Below are positions 17,524-25,750 of a DNA stretch of 64,000 bases, piece by piece. The stretch comes from an uncultured Lachnospiraceae bacterium (GTDB lineage Bacteria; Bacillota; Clostridia; Lachnospirales; Lachnospiraceae). The DNA is taken from the NCBI GenBank assembly GCA_902779355.1, contig CACZBF010000003.1:62001-126000 (forward strand). Direction: 5' to 3'. The notes under the pieces were generated by a model. The model was not told where the DNA came from, searched no databases, and was given only the letters and a program-made list of their open reading frames with translations. Made by a program: the position numbers and the translations under genes. The stretch's first letter is position 1; each line of letters starts with the position of its first letter.

Positions 17524-18723
17524 ATGAAAAAGGGGAAACAGTTGCTGTACAAACGAATCTACAACAGACTGATCGAGGGGTATGATCTCTGGCAGCAGAT
17601 GCTGAATGTTGCGGTGCTAGTCGCGATCGCTGGATCTGTGGCATCAGCGATCATTTCGCTGGCACTTGGGAGCTCGCCCGTTGCGATCGGTGCGTTCTTG
17701 TTTACGGCGGCGTTTGCTGTCATTTGTCTGATCATTTCCCTGAATTCCAAGGATGTCATATATGCGGCCGTTCTGTTTTCCGTGGTTGCCAACTTTCTGC
17801 TGTTTCCTGTGATGTTCTTCTTTTCCGGCGGATATCACGGCGGTATGCCGATGTGGTTACTTCTCAGCCTTGTGATCAGCTGGGTAATCATCCGGAAAAA
17901 AATCCTTTATGTCGTCTATATTGCCAGCATTGTATTCCAAAGTGGTTGTATCCTATACAGCGAGGCACATCCTGAACTTGTTGTACCGTTTGAAAACGAG
18001 CATGCGGTTGCAATCGATGTCATCCAGTCGCTGATCCTTGTATCCCTGATCTTCGGGTTTATTATCAAATATCAGAATCGGGCTTATGAAAAAAAGAAAG
18101 AGGAATTGGACGAGGCAAACTTACTGCTTGAAAAAGCAAATGAGCGGATCACAATGCAATCCATGTACGCGCTTGCGAAGACGATCGACGCCAAGGACAA
18201 ATACACCAATGGTCATTCCATGCGTGTGGCAAAATACTCCCGGATGATCGCGGAGCGGTTGAATTTCTCCGAAGAGGAGCAGGAAAACCTCTACCACATG
18301 GCCATGTTGCACGACATCGGCAAGATCGGTGTTCCGGATGCGATCATCAACAAACCTTCCGGTCTGACAAATGAAGAGTATTACGTGATCAAATCCCATC
18401 CTTCTATGGGGGCAGATATTCTTTCAGAGATGCCTGAATTTGAAGATATCGGCATCGGTGCAAGATGGCATCATGAACGCTATGACGGAAGAGGTTACCC
18501 GGATGGGCTGAAGGGAGAGGATATCCCCTTAAATGCAAGGATCATCAGCGTTGCGGACGCTTATGATGCAATGACCAGTAATCGCAGTTACAGGACTTAT
18601 ATGTCGCAGGAGACCGTAAGGAACGAATTGATCCATGGCAAGGGAAAACAGTTTGATCCCCGTATCACGGATGTTATGCTGGAGATCATGACTGAGGACA
18701 AAGACTATGAATTACACGAATAG
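17524..18723 (+). CDS. Membrane-bound HD-GYP domain protein, probable cyclic-di-GMP phosphodiesterase
   Basis: 399 aa. About six hydrophobic segments fill residues 27-183, then a coiled coil (EKKKEELDEANLLLEKANE), then an HD-GYP domain: HD at 263-264 in HDIGKIGVPDAIINKP, and HHERYDGRGYPDGL at 316-329, so all metal ligands and the GYP triad are present. Such enzymes hydrolyse c-di-GMP to pGpG or GMP. ATG 17524 has AGGGGAGAGAAGG upstream. It lies 31 bp after the kinase and overlaps the next GNAT gene by 17 bp, so the three may form one signalling transcript. Confidence 0.92.
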   Translation: MKKGKQLLYKRIYNRLIEGYDLWQQMLNVAVLVAIAGSVASAIISLALGSSPVAIGAFLFTAAFAVICLIISLNSKDVIYAAVLFSVVANFLLFPVMFFFSGGYHGGMPMWLLLSLVISWVIIRKKILYVVYIASIVFQSGCILYSEAHPELVVPFENEHAVAIDVIQSLILVSLIFGFIIKYQNRAYEKKKEELDEANLLLEKANERITMQSMYALAKTIDAKDKYTNGHSMRVAKYSRMIAERLNFSEEEQENLYHMAMLHDIGKIGVPDAIINKPSGLTNEEYYVIKSHPSMGADILSEMPEFEDIGIGARWHHERYDGRGYPDGLKGEDIPLNARIISVADAYDAMTSNRSYRTYMSQETVRNELIHGKGKQFDPRITDVMLEIMTEDKDYELHE

Positions 18724-19366
18724 CAGCGGATACATCCAGGAACTGTATGACTTTGCCGAAAGCAAGGGAATCCCGGAGCAATGCCTGTTTAGTGAATACA
18801 ATCAGGAACAATACATCCGGACAGCAGTGGACGGCTACAGCAAGTACTCCTTGTTTCAGCATCTTTTCAGAGGGAAATATGACAACGATGTATTTACCCG
18901 TATGATGTCGGTGGACTTTCGTAGCAGACTCGGCATCATGGCGGGGCTCTCCGACAGCGAAGAGTTTGCCTCTGTCATGCTCATCGAGCCGCCCTTTTCG
19001 AGAAAGACCGGGATGGGAGATTACATCAGAATTGCGCGACCCGGAGATTTTTCACTGTTGTTTCATGGCGTAGTTTACAGGCTGGAGGAATTCGAAAAGT
19101 TTGCGCTGGAAAAGAGAAAGGCCTATGTCGACGGGAAAACATGGTATCTCTACATTTTTGCCACGCGTCAGGATGCGCAGGGGAAAGGCCATGGCGGAAA
19201 GCTTCTGAAACTCCTTCGCGACTTTGCGGATGAGCGAGATTACCGGATCTGCCTCGAAACGAACGATCCGGACAACGTCGGGCTGTATGAGCATTTTGGC
19301 TACCGGCTTGTCGATCAGTCCCGCTATCAGGACGTGCTGGAGCATTTTGATATGGTGTATGGGTGA
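18707..19366 (+). CDS. GNAT-family N-acetyltransferase
   Basis: 219 aa. The acetyl-CoA loop is RQDAQGKGHGGKLLKLL (Q/R-x-x-G-x-G/A motif A), followed by CLETNDPDNVGLYEHFGYRLV, typical of the GNAT C-terminal half. The N-terminal ~110 residues match the longer GNAT type seen in Firmicutes. Substrate unknown. The start overlaps the HD-GYP gene by 17 bp, suggesting coupling. Confidence 0.85.
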   Translation: MNYTNSSGYIQELYDFAESKGIPEQCLFSEYNQEQYIRTAVDGYSKYSLFQHLFRGKYDNDVFTRMMSVDFRSRLGIMAGLSDSEEFASVMLIEPPFSRKTGMGDYIRIARPGDFSLLFHGVVYRLEEFEKFALEKRKAYVDGKTWYLYIFATRQDAQGKGHGGKLLKLLRDFADERDYRICLETNDPDNVGLYEHFGYRLVDQSRYQDVLEHFDMVYG

Positions 19367-19405
19367 AGGAAATTGTAATATTCGCTGTTATGGTCAGGTG
19401 TCTTT

Positions 19406-19462
19406 TGACGTTTTGGCAGGAATTTATCGGCGTTTTGGCTGAAAATTTTTCGGCGTTTTGGC
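19406..19462 (+). repeat. Three direct repeats of a CGGCGTTTTGGC unit, 22-23 bp apart
   Basis: Copies at 19406-19417 (TGACGTTTTGGC), 19428-19439 and 19451-19462 (both CGGCGTTTTGGC). Starts are spaced 22 and 23 bp, about two helical turns, so the copies face the same side of the DNA. They lie in the 180-bp gap between the GNAT gene and the convergent XRE gene. Role unknown: an array of protein sites or a regulatory RNA are both possible. Confidence 0.6.
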
Positions 19463-19471
19463 AAAAAAACA

Positions 19472-19488
19472 GTGTGCAGACTGCACAC
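19472..19488. promoter_or_regulatory. Perfect inverted repeat, possible operator
   Basis: GTGTGCAG-A-CTGCACAC, 8-bp arms with one central base. It follows the three direct repeats by 9 bp. Too short a loop for an RNA hairpin, so a dimeric repressor site is the simpler reading. Confidence 0.5.
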
Positions 19489-19516
19489 CATTCAATATGA
19501 AATCATGAATATAATG

Positions 19517-19556
19517 AATGCCATCAGGGAGAATGTACTGATGGCATTATTTTTTT
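19517..19556 (+). terminator. Rho-independent terminator on the + strand
   Basis: Arms AATGCCATCAG (19517-19527) and CTGATGGCATT (19538-19548), perfect 11-bp stem, then T-rich sequence to 19556. It ends + strand transcription from the kinase/HD-GYP/GNAT block; its T run overlaps the last codons of the convergent XRE gene. Confidence 0.8.
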
Positions 19557-19774
19557 GCTGCCGGATATTTCTTGACAGAATCCGTCCGGTTTAGCAGATA
19601 ATCCACGCTGGTGCCGTAGTAGTCAGCGATCTTGATCAAAGCTTCAGTAGGGATCTGACGTTCTCCGGTCTCATAACGGGAATACGCTCGCTGCGAAATA
19701 TTCAGGTAAGTGGCTAGTACAGTCTGTGTCAGGTCATGATCTTCCCTGAGGTTTCGGATTCTTTTGTATACCAT
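19547..19774 (-). CDS. Small XRE-type HTH transcriptional regulator
   Basis: 75 aa, almost only one Cro/C1-type helix-turn-helix: IRNLREDHDLTQTVLATYLNISQRAYSRYETGERQIPTEALIKIADYYG, in the usual five-helix order, with a short basic tail. ATG at 19774 has AAAGGAG upstream. It may act on the palindrome at 19472 or on the divergent zinc-ribbon gene promoter at 19852; this is inference. Confidence 0.88.
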   Translation of the reverse strand: MVYKRIRNLREDHDLTQTVLATYLNISQRAYSRYETGERQIPTEALIKIADYYGTSVDYLLNRTDSVKKYPAAKK

Positions 19775-19851
19775 AAATGTTCTCCTTTACCATTCAGTAT
19801 AAAAAACACCTATGGAAACGCAGAGAAAAAGACCAATACGGTCTATTCTGT

Positions 19852-19859
19852 GTTATAAT
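19852..19859 (+). promoter_or_regulatory. Extended -10 promoter of the zinc-ribbon membrane protein gene
   Basis: TGT-TATAAT (TGn extended -10, perfect TATAAT at 19854-19859) in the gap divergent from the XRE gene. No good -35 is needed or seen. The transcript would start about 35 bp before the ATG at 19901. Confidence 0.55.
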
Positions 19860-19900
19860 TAAACAATGAAATGTCATATCAAAAAAGGAGGAGCTTGAAA

Positions 19901-21577
19901 ATGTCTTATTGTATAAACTGTGGGAAAGAACTTCCGGATGGGGCGCGGTTCTGTACATTTTGTGGTGCTTCACAGACTACTGTACCGATACAGGATAGTG
20001 CATCGGAACAGCAGACTGTGATGGAAAAAACGGTTACGCCTGAACAGGAGAATGAGCTGAATATAGAGGCGCAATCTATCTCGGCCTCTGAAGAGAAAAT
20101 ATTTCATACTGTGCCGCCTGTGGCGACAGTAGATGGAAAGATGCGCCCACATTTTTTGTGGGGGATTGGAACATTTGTTGTAGCGATTGTGGCGTTTTTT
20201 TTGCCAGGATGGGCTGCGCTGATAATATCTGCTGCATCTTTCGTGCTTGCAATAGTTTTACTGGCAAAAAGAGGTCGACTATACGGATTTGCGATTGCCG
20301 CACTTGTTATTTCTTGTATGGGATTGATAGTCTCAGCATACAAGGTTGTATTTAATGTAGGCGTAAAAAAAATAACGGAGATGACTACGGAAACAAGCCA
20401 AGACATAGATGCGGATAAAGAGCATCCAACATTCATCGTTGGAACCTATGCCGGCGAAGATGGTAGTGGATTGACTTTGTTTCCAGATGGCGCAACACAA
20501 TACTATTTCTATACAGATCCCAAAATGTATAATGATGGTACGTGGGAGTATGCGAATGAAGAGATTCTCTGGCATTTTAAGGGAGGAAGCGTACTTTCTG
20601 AGTGTGACGTGACAGCAGAAGTAAAAGGAGAAGATGCTTCGGAGTTATATTTCCAATCGGATTCTCTTGTATGGAAAGACGAACATTATAAAAAAGTCTC
20701 TGATAAGGCAGAAAACTATTCGGCAAAGGAATATCAATCCATGATAAGTGAGGCTTATCCGGATGTGCTTGCGTCAGAAGAGGAAGACTCCGGTTATGCA
20801 AAAGTAGAGTATATCGGAATAACATTTCAGATGCCGAGTGAGTTTGCATCTGGAAAAGTCGACAATAACGGAATTGATTACTACATGAATAATGGAGGGA
20901 CGGCTGCGCTGTTGTTTTGTGGTGTAAACGATATTGGCCTACCACACAATGCTACCCAAAATGATATTGAAAAAGCCTGTGGGGTCATACTTGATAGGAT
21001 GCTTGAAGATATGCCACAAGGGCTATCACTAAAAGGGGAAAATGAATATGATGTGGATGGAATGATCTGCAGGGAGAGGGACTATGCAGTTGAAGAATCC
21101 GGAAAAGACGGAATGTTACGTCTTGTTTTGATGCTGAATGAAAAAACAGACGGTGTGCTGATTACGGGTGTGCTTGTTGATGATAACGAAACAGGAAAGG
21201 AGAATCTTGACGTATTTGACACGATGGTGAAGACTGCGAAACGTACCAATGGCGCGGGGACGGATACAACGACACGCAATAGTGGTTCATCAGACTCAGC
21301 TAACAGTAACGGTGTAGATCCTGATCTGAAAGCTTATCTGGACAGCTATGAAGCGTTCATGGATGAGTATGTAGACTTTATGAAGAACTATCTTGATGAT
21401 CCGACAAATGTCGTATCCATGCTGGATGAGTATTCGGATATTATGAAAAGGATGGAGGAATTTGAAAAGCAAAATGATGCCTATGAATCATCGGATATGT
21501 CAACGGCAGATATGGAATATTTTCTTGACGTAACTACACGTTGCACAAAGAAAATGTTGGAGATATATACGGATTAA
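19901..21577 (+). CDS. Zinc-ribbon membrane protein with a large extracytoplasmic region, function unknown
   Basis: 558 aa from ATG 19901, directly behind AAAAAAGGAGG; an ATG 30 bp upstream lies before that site and is rejected. Layout: four-Cys zinc ribbon at 4-21 (CINCGKELPDGARFCTFC), an acidic linker, three membrane helices at about 86-104, 105-123 and 129-150, then ~400 residues that include an alkaline-type or lipocalin-like beta segment (YAGEDGSGLTLFPDGATQYYF) and a Ser/Asn/Thr linker near 450. No enzymatic motif is recognised. Codon use is more AT-rich than in the core genes, which suggests recent arrival. A second zinc-ribbon gene follows by 69 bp. Confidence 0.8.
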   Translation: MSYCINCGKELPDGARFCTFCGASQTTVPIQDSASEQQTVMEKTVTPEQENELNIEAQSISASEEKIFHTVPPVATVDGKMRPHFLWGIGTFVVAIVAFFLPGWAALIISAASFVLAIVLLAKRGRLYGFAIAALVISCMGLIVSAYKVVFNVGVKKITEMTTETSQDIDADKEHPTFIVGTYAGEDGSGLTLFPDGATQYYFYTDPKMYNDGTWEYANEEILWHFKGGSVLSECDVTAEVKGEDASELYFQSDSLVWKDEHYKKVSDKAENYSAKEYQSMISEAYPDVLASEEEDSGYAKVEYIGITFQMPSEFASGKVDNNGIDYYMNNGGTAALLFCGVNDIGLPHNATQNDIEKACGVILDRMLEDMPQGLSLKGENEYDVDGMICRERDYAVEESGKDGMLRLVLMLNEKTDGVLITGVLVDDNETGKENLDVFDTMVKTAKRTNGAGTDTTTRNSGSSDSANSNGVDPDLKAYLDSYEAFMDEYVDFMKNYLDDPTNVVSMLDEYSDIMKRMEEFEKQNDAYESSDMSTADMEYFLDVTTRCTKKMLEIYTD

Positions 21578-21646
21578 GTAGATTCTGTTATTGATGAACC
21601 TGGTTATGAGATAATGGATTGGCAAGTGAAGAGGAGGACGGTAGAA

Positions 21647-22279
21647 ATGCCATATTGCATGAATTGTGGGGCTCAATTAACTTCGGAAGCGCGTTTTTGT
21701 GCTAGATGCGGAACTCCTGTGAACGGTGTAATTCCACCGCAACCACAGCCAGAGATGATGATCAAGTGCCCAAATTGTGGATCGGCTATCAACAGGTTGA
21801 GCGCTACATGTGCGTATTGTGGCACTCAGATCGCAAACAAAGAAGCATCAAAGACTGTAAAGCAGTTCGCAGAGGAACTTGCAAAGATTGAGGCGGAAGC
21901 CCCGGAAACAAGGCAGGCGAGGGGCTATTGGGGTGCGTACGCTCGCCTTATCAACCAATCATATGCGGATAAAACGTTTGATAGAAAGGTTTCGCTTATC
22001 AAATCTTTTCCTATTCCAAATACTGTAGAAGAGATATCAGAGTTTATTTTGCTGGCCTGTGCAAGTATAGATGTGAATTTCGGGAAAAAAACAAAAAGGA
22101 ATGCATTAGCAGGAAATCCAGGTTCAACAGTATATAAGGATATTTCCCTTGCGAATACATGGGTGAATAAACTGGAACAGGCTTATAATAAGGCAATGAT
22201 ATCTTTTCCCAATGATCCTGTGTTTCCAAAGATACGGAGCATCTATGAGAATAAAATGCGAGAATTAAATCGTCTGTAG
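21647..22279 (+). CDS. Double zinc-ribbon protein of unknown function
   Basis: 210 aa from ATG 21647 behind GAGGAGG. Two zinc ribbons: CMNCGAQLTSEARFCARCG at the N-terminus, a proline-rich spacer, then CPNCGSAINRLSATCAYCG at about 41-60. The rest is an all-helical domain of ~140 residues without membrane segments. The first ribbon is closely like that of the preceding protein, and both genes are AT-rich, so they probably arrived and work together. Function unknown. Confidence 0.8.
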   Translation: MPYCMNCGAQLTSEARFCARCGTPVNGVIPPQPQPEMMIKCPNCGSAINRLSATCAYCGTQIANKEASKTVKQFAEELAKIEAEAPETRQARGYWGAYARLINQSYADKTFDRKVSLIKSFPIPNTVEEISEFILLACASIDVNFGKKTKRNALAGNPGSTVYKDISLANTWVNKLEQAYNKAMISFPNDPVFPKIRSIYENKMRELNRL

Positions 22280-22345
22280 AAAAACTTTTTGAGCATGATG
22301 TATAATCAAAGAAGCAGATAGGATATATTGGGGAGGGGATGGCGC

Positions 22346-23413
22346 ATGAAAAAAGCATTGCTACGAAAAATGGGAAAGGTGTTGATCGCTCTTTTCGTCG
22401 TGAGCGGTTTGTGGGTCGGTGTGGAATCAACAGTGCCGGTTGGTGACGCAGATACAGTTTATGCTGCCGAATCAAGGGACAAATCGATCCGTCTTTCTGA
22501 TATTCCGGATTATGATGGAAAGGCGTCTGTTGAGATTAATGAGAATAATCCTTTTTTCTCGAAAAGCGAGATGACGGATTCCAGTTATCTGAAGTTTAAA
22601 CCGCTGGATTCCAGTGGTCGATGTGGGGCGGCGGAAGCATGTCTGGGGAACGATACTCTGGCGACGAAGGAAAGAGGAGAGATTGGGGAGATCAAGCCCT
22701 CAGGATGGCAGACTGTAAAGTATGACGGGATTGATGGAAACTATCTTTATAACCGGTGCCATCTGCTAGGATATGCGCTTAGCGGGGAGAATGCGAATGA
22801 AAAGAATCTGATCACCGGGACACGTTATCTGAACACTGACGGCATGCAGCCCTTTGAAGAAAAAACACTGGAATATATCGAACAGACCGGAAACCATGTG
22901 ATGTATCGTGTAACGCCTGTCTATGAGGGCGATGAACTTGTTGCACGCGGCGTTTTGATGGAAGCAAAGTCGGTGGAAGACGATGGAAAGGGTATCTGTT
23001 TTTGCGCATTTTGTTATAATGTTCAGCCCGGGATTACGATCGACTATTCGACCGGCGAGAGCAAGAAAGAAGAAGCCACTGAAAAGCAGGTAGAAGAAAA
23101 GAAAACGGAAACAGTAGATTCGAAAGATCAGGAGAAGAAGGTTGTCGAGAGTGAGGCGGCAAAGCAGGATACACAAGTAGTACAGGAGTCCTCGGCAAAA
23201 GATGCTGAGACACAAGCAGTTTCAGAATCACAACCTGTTGTTCCGCAGTCAGCTGCTCAGCAGTATATTCTTAACACGAATACGAAAAAATTTCATATTC
23301 CGGGATGTGGTAGCGTTGCAAAGATGAAGGAGAAAAACAAACAAGTTTTTTATGGGACACGTGAAGAGGCAATTGCAGCTGGTTATGATCCGTGCGGAAA
23401 TTGCCATCCGTAG
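22346..23413 (+). CDS. Secreted DNA/RNA non-specific endonuclease with C-terminal Ada-like metal module
   Basis: 355 aa from ATG 22346 behind GGGGAGGGG. A signal peptide ends near VYAAES (about residue 41). The nuclease domain covers ~55-235: NRCHLLGYAL at 136-145 takes the place of the D-R-G-H motif, followed by ENANEKNLITGTRYLN and a conserved CFCAFCYNVQPGI. The His remains and Gly is replaced by Cys; related Firmicutes proteins share this form. A Glu/Lys/Gln-rich linker leads to the last 40 residues, ILNTNTKKFHIPGCGSVAKM...CGNCHP, an Ada-type Cys metal-binding module common at the ends of secreted nucleases. Likely roles are nucleic-acid scavenging or DNA entry. A terminator follows. Confidence 0.9.
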   Translation: MKKALLRKMGKVLIALFVVSGLWVGVESTVPVGDADTVYAAESRDKSIRLSDIPDYDGKASVEINENNPFFSKSEMTDSSYLKFKPLDSSGRCGAAEACLGNDTLATKERGEIGEIKPSGWQTVKYDGIDGNYLYNRCHLLGYALSGENANEKNLITGTRYLNTDGMQPFEEKTLEYIEQTGNHVMYRVTPVYEGDELVARGVLMEAKSVEDDGKGICFCAFCYNVQPGITIDYSTGESKKEEATEKQVEEKKTETVDSKDQEKKVVESEAAKQDTQVVQESSAKDAETQAVSESQPVVPQSAAQQYILNTNTKKFHIPGCGSVAKMKEKNKQVFYGTREEAIAAGYDPCGNCHP

Positions 23414-23445
23414 GATAAAGAGAATACTTGTTGAATAAAAAACGG

Positions 23446-23482
23446 CGCAGTGGAATGGAAGTTCCACTGCGTTGTTTTTTTT
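23446..23482 (+). terminator. Rho-independent terminator of the nuclease gene
   Basis: Arms CGCAGTGGAA (23446-23455) and TTCCACTGCG (23462-23471), perfect 10-bp stem, then GTTTTTTTT-type tract ending at about 23482. Confidence 0.85.
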
Positions 23483-23550
23483 GCTTGTATTCCTTTTGAA
23501 GGGTGTTAAACTATATGGAAAAGAACTTATAAACATCGGAGAAATGAAAA

Positions 23551-24033
23551 ATGGAAAACATCATTTTTGATATCGCAGATGCGATCGATATTCCTGAGCT
23601 GATCCGGCTGCGGATTGCGTATATGATCGATGATTTCGGGTCGATCACGGAATATGAAGAAAAGTGCATGAGGGAGCAGCTTCCTGAGTATTTTGGAAGG
23701 CGGCTTGGGAACGAACTGTTTGCCTTTGTCGCGAGGGCGGAAGGAAGGCTTGTCGCGGCAGCCTATCTGCTCGTGATCGAAAAACCCGCGAACCCGTTTT
23801 TGCCAAACGGACTGGACGGAGAAGTGCTCAGCGTCTATACAGAAGAGGCTTATCGCGGACAGGGGATCTGCACGCAGCTTATGAAGAATTTGGTTGCATT
23901 TGGGAAAGCGCGCGGTTTGTGCCGGATCGACCTCATGGCGACGGAGGAGGGAGCCCCGATTTATAAAAAGATCGGATTCGAAGATAAAGTGCAGAAATAT
24001 GTCGATATGAGGATGCAGTTGCTGGAAAAATGA
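23551..24033 (+). CDS. GNAT-family N-acetyltransferase
   Basis: 160 aa, a standard GNAT length. The acetyl-CoA site is EEAYRGQGICTQLMKNLVAFG (R-G-Q-G-I), after the beta strand GEVLSVYT and before IDLMATEEGAPIYKKIGF. Substrate not predictable. The start has GGAGAAATGAAAA upstream. The next gene starts 17 bp downstream behind its own ribosome site. Confidence 0.88.
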   Translation: MENIIFDIADAIDIPELIRLRIAYMIDDFGSITEYEEKCMREQLPEYFGRRLGNELFAFVARAEGRLVAAAYLLVIEKPANPFLPNGLDGEVLSVYTEEAYRGQGICTQLMKNLVAFGKARGLCRIDLMATEEGAPIYKKIGFEDKVQKYVDMRMQLLEK

Positions 24034-24050
24034 TCAAAGGAGAATTTGCT

Positions 24051-24917
24051 ATGAGAAAGAAAGCATTGATCACCGGAGGAGAACGTGGGATTGGCAGAGG
24101 GATTGCATATGCGCTGGCCGATGCCGGCTATGACATCGCGTTCTCTTATTACGAGAAAGAGCAACAAGCCGAGGAAGCAATTGCACGGACGATGGAGGAA
24201 CTGCAAAAGCGCGGTGCCCAAGGATATCCATTTTCTGCAGATCTCTCGGAGAAAGACAGTGCAGGTAAGTTTTTCGACCAGGGAATCAAGGCACTCGGCG
24301 GGCTCGATCTTATGGTCAATAATGCCGGAGTAAACAAGCCGAAAGCTATCCAGGACTTTACGGAGGAAAATCTGGATTATTTGCTGACGCTGGACCTTCG
24401 CACCTATCTCATGATGATGCATTATGCTTCCCGTTATATGATCGATCACGGCGTGAAAGGGAATATCATCAACATCACGTCTTCGCGCGGCGAGCGGGTT
24501 TATCCGAATTGTGGTCTGTATTGCGGGATGAAGGCGGGGATTGCACGCGCAGTGGAGGCGTTTGCGCTTGACCTTGCGCCGTATGGGATTCGGATCAATA
24601 ACGTGGCGCCCGGCGCGGTGCGGATCCGGACAAAAGAAGAGATGGCGGCAATGGATCATGGCGCAGATACGGATTATTTCTGGGATAAACGTTTTCTGGA
24701 CGGCGCAGACGCAGTGGACTCGGACTTCTGGGATGAACTTGGTAAAAAAATCCCGCTTGGCCGGGCGGCGCTACCGGAGGATATTGCGAATGCAGTCGTG
24801 TTCCTTTCTTCGGAAAAAGCATCTTATATTACGGGTGTGACCTTGCGCGTCGACGGCGGATTGATCCTGCCCGGGATGCCTGAAGGTTCTGCGCGATCTG
24901 ACGAAGGTTGGAGCTAA
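24051..24917 (+). CDS. Short-chain dehydrogenase/reductase (SDR family)
   Basis: 288 aa from ATG 24051 behind AAAGGAG; the in-frame ATG at 24030 overlaps the previous gene and lies before that site. NAD(P) fold ALITGGERGIGRGIA (T-G-x-x-x-G-I-G), NNAG at MVNNAGVNKP, catalytic Ser in INITSSRGERV, and Y-x-x-x-K as YCGMK. C-terminal TGVTLRVDGGLIL is standard. Resembles 3-oxoacyl reductase / sugar dehydrogenase-type SDRs; the exact substrate is open. Confidence 0.92.
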   Translation: MRKKALITGGERGIGRGIAYALADAGYDIAFSYYEKEQQAEEAIARTMEELQKRGAQGYPFSADLSEKDSAGKFFDQGIKALGGLDLMVNNAGVNKPKAIQDFTEENLDYLLTLDLRTYLMMMHYASRYMIDHGVKGNIINITSSRGERVYPNCGLYCGMKAGIARAVEAFALDLAPYGIRINNVAPGAVRIRTKEEMAAMDHGADTDYFWDKRFLDGADAVDSDFWDELGKKIPLGRAALPEDIANAVVFLSSEKASYITGVTLRVDGGLILPGMPEGSARSDEGWS

Positions 24918-24941
24918 CATGGATCAGACGGTGCGGTGAAG

Positions 24942-24969
24942 TTGTTTTTTTTATATTTTGTGCTATGAT
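24942..24969 (+). promoter_or_regulatory. Promoter of the DUF4190-like zinc-ribbon gene
   Basis: TTGTTT (24942-24947), 16 bp, TATGAT (24964-24969) with an extended -10 TGC. The next ATG is at 25043. Confidence 0.5.
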
Positions 24970-25042
24970 AAAGAACAGATGAGACAGCCAATGAGTACGT
25001 TTTGCGCTGTCGGAATTGATCAAGATCACAGGAGGAAATAAA

Positions 25043-25687
25043 ATGGCAAAATGTATCAAATGCGGTGCTGAGATCGCGGATGATGCGAGATTTTGTACGC
25101 AGTGCGGCACACCGCAGGTAACGGAAACTGTAGAGAATCCACAGTCGGCACCAACGGCGGAGCAGCCGCCGCAGGAAGTTGAGCAGCCGCCGCAGGAGGT
25201 TGAGCAGCAGCCGGCAGAGGTTGAGCAGGTTCAGGCACAGCCGGTACAAGCGCAACCGCAGTATCAGTATCAGACGCAGCCTGCACAGCAGGATGTGACG
25301 GCAGGCGGTGGAAAAGGATTTGAGATCGCTTCCTTTATCCTTGGTATTGTTGCGATTCTGTTTGGTATTGCCGGCGTTTCTATCATAGCGCTCATCACCG
25401 GTGTGCTCGGCATTATTCTGGCGGTCGTTGCGAAATCCCGCGGATCAAAAGGCGGTTTGAGAATGGCAGGATTAGTACTTTCCATTCTTGGTGTTGTGTT
25501 CGCGATGATCAGTCTCATAGCGTGCCTTGCATGCCATAGCTGCGTGGGTTGTGCCACAAGAGAAGCCACACATGCACTTTCGGATGCTTCCAGAGAAGTC
25601 ATCGGCGGCGTATCAGATGAGATCAATAACGGACTGGGAGAAGCTTTCGATGGCCTCGAGGATCAACTGAATTCCATTTTCCAATAG
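25043..25687 (+). CDS. Zinc-ribbon membrane protein, DUF4190-like
   Basis: 214 aa from ATG 25043 behind AGGAGG. Zinc ribbon CIKCGAEIADDARFCTQCG at the N-terminus, a repetitive Gln/Glu/Pro linker (two copies of EQPPQEVE), then two membrane helices around 93-130 and 140-165 with GGLRMAGLVLSILGVVFAMI between, the pattern of DUF4190. A CxxCxxC-like segment (CLACHSCVGCATRE) follows the second helix, and the end is an acidic helix. Function unknown; such proteins are common as membrane tethers in Clostridia. It has its own promoter and terminator. Confidence 0.85.
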   Translation: MAKCIKCGAEIADDARFCTQCGTPQVTETVENPQSAPTAEQPPQEVEQPPQEVEQQPAEVEQVQAQPVQAQPQYQYQTQPAQQDVTAGGGKGFEIASFILGIVAILFGIAGVSIIALITGVLGIILAVVAKSRGSKGGLRMAGLVLSILGVVFAMISLIACLACHSCVGCATREATHALSDASREVIGGVSDEINNGLGEAFDGLEDQLNSIFQ

Positions 25688-25702
25688 AAACAGACAGCCG
25701 GG

Positions 25703-25730
25703 GCGCTTCGGGAAGAAGCGCTCTTTTTTT
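25703..25730 (+). terminator. Rho-independent terminator
   Basis: Arms GCGCTT (25703-25708) and AAGCGC (25716-25721) then CTTTTTTT. It separates the zinc-ribbon gene from hslO, whose start is 21 bp further. Confidence 0.7.
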
Positions 25731-25750
25731 CGATACAGATGAGGAATGAA

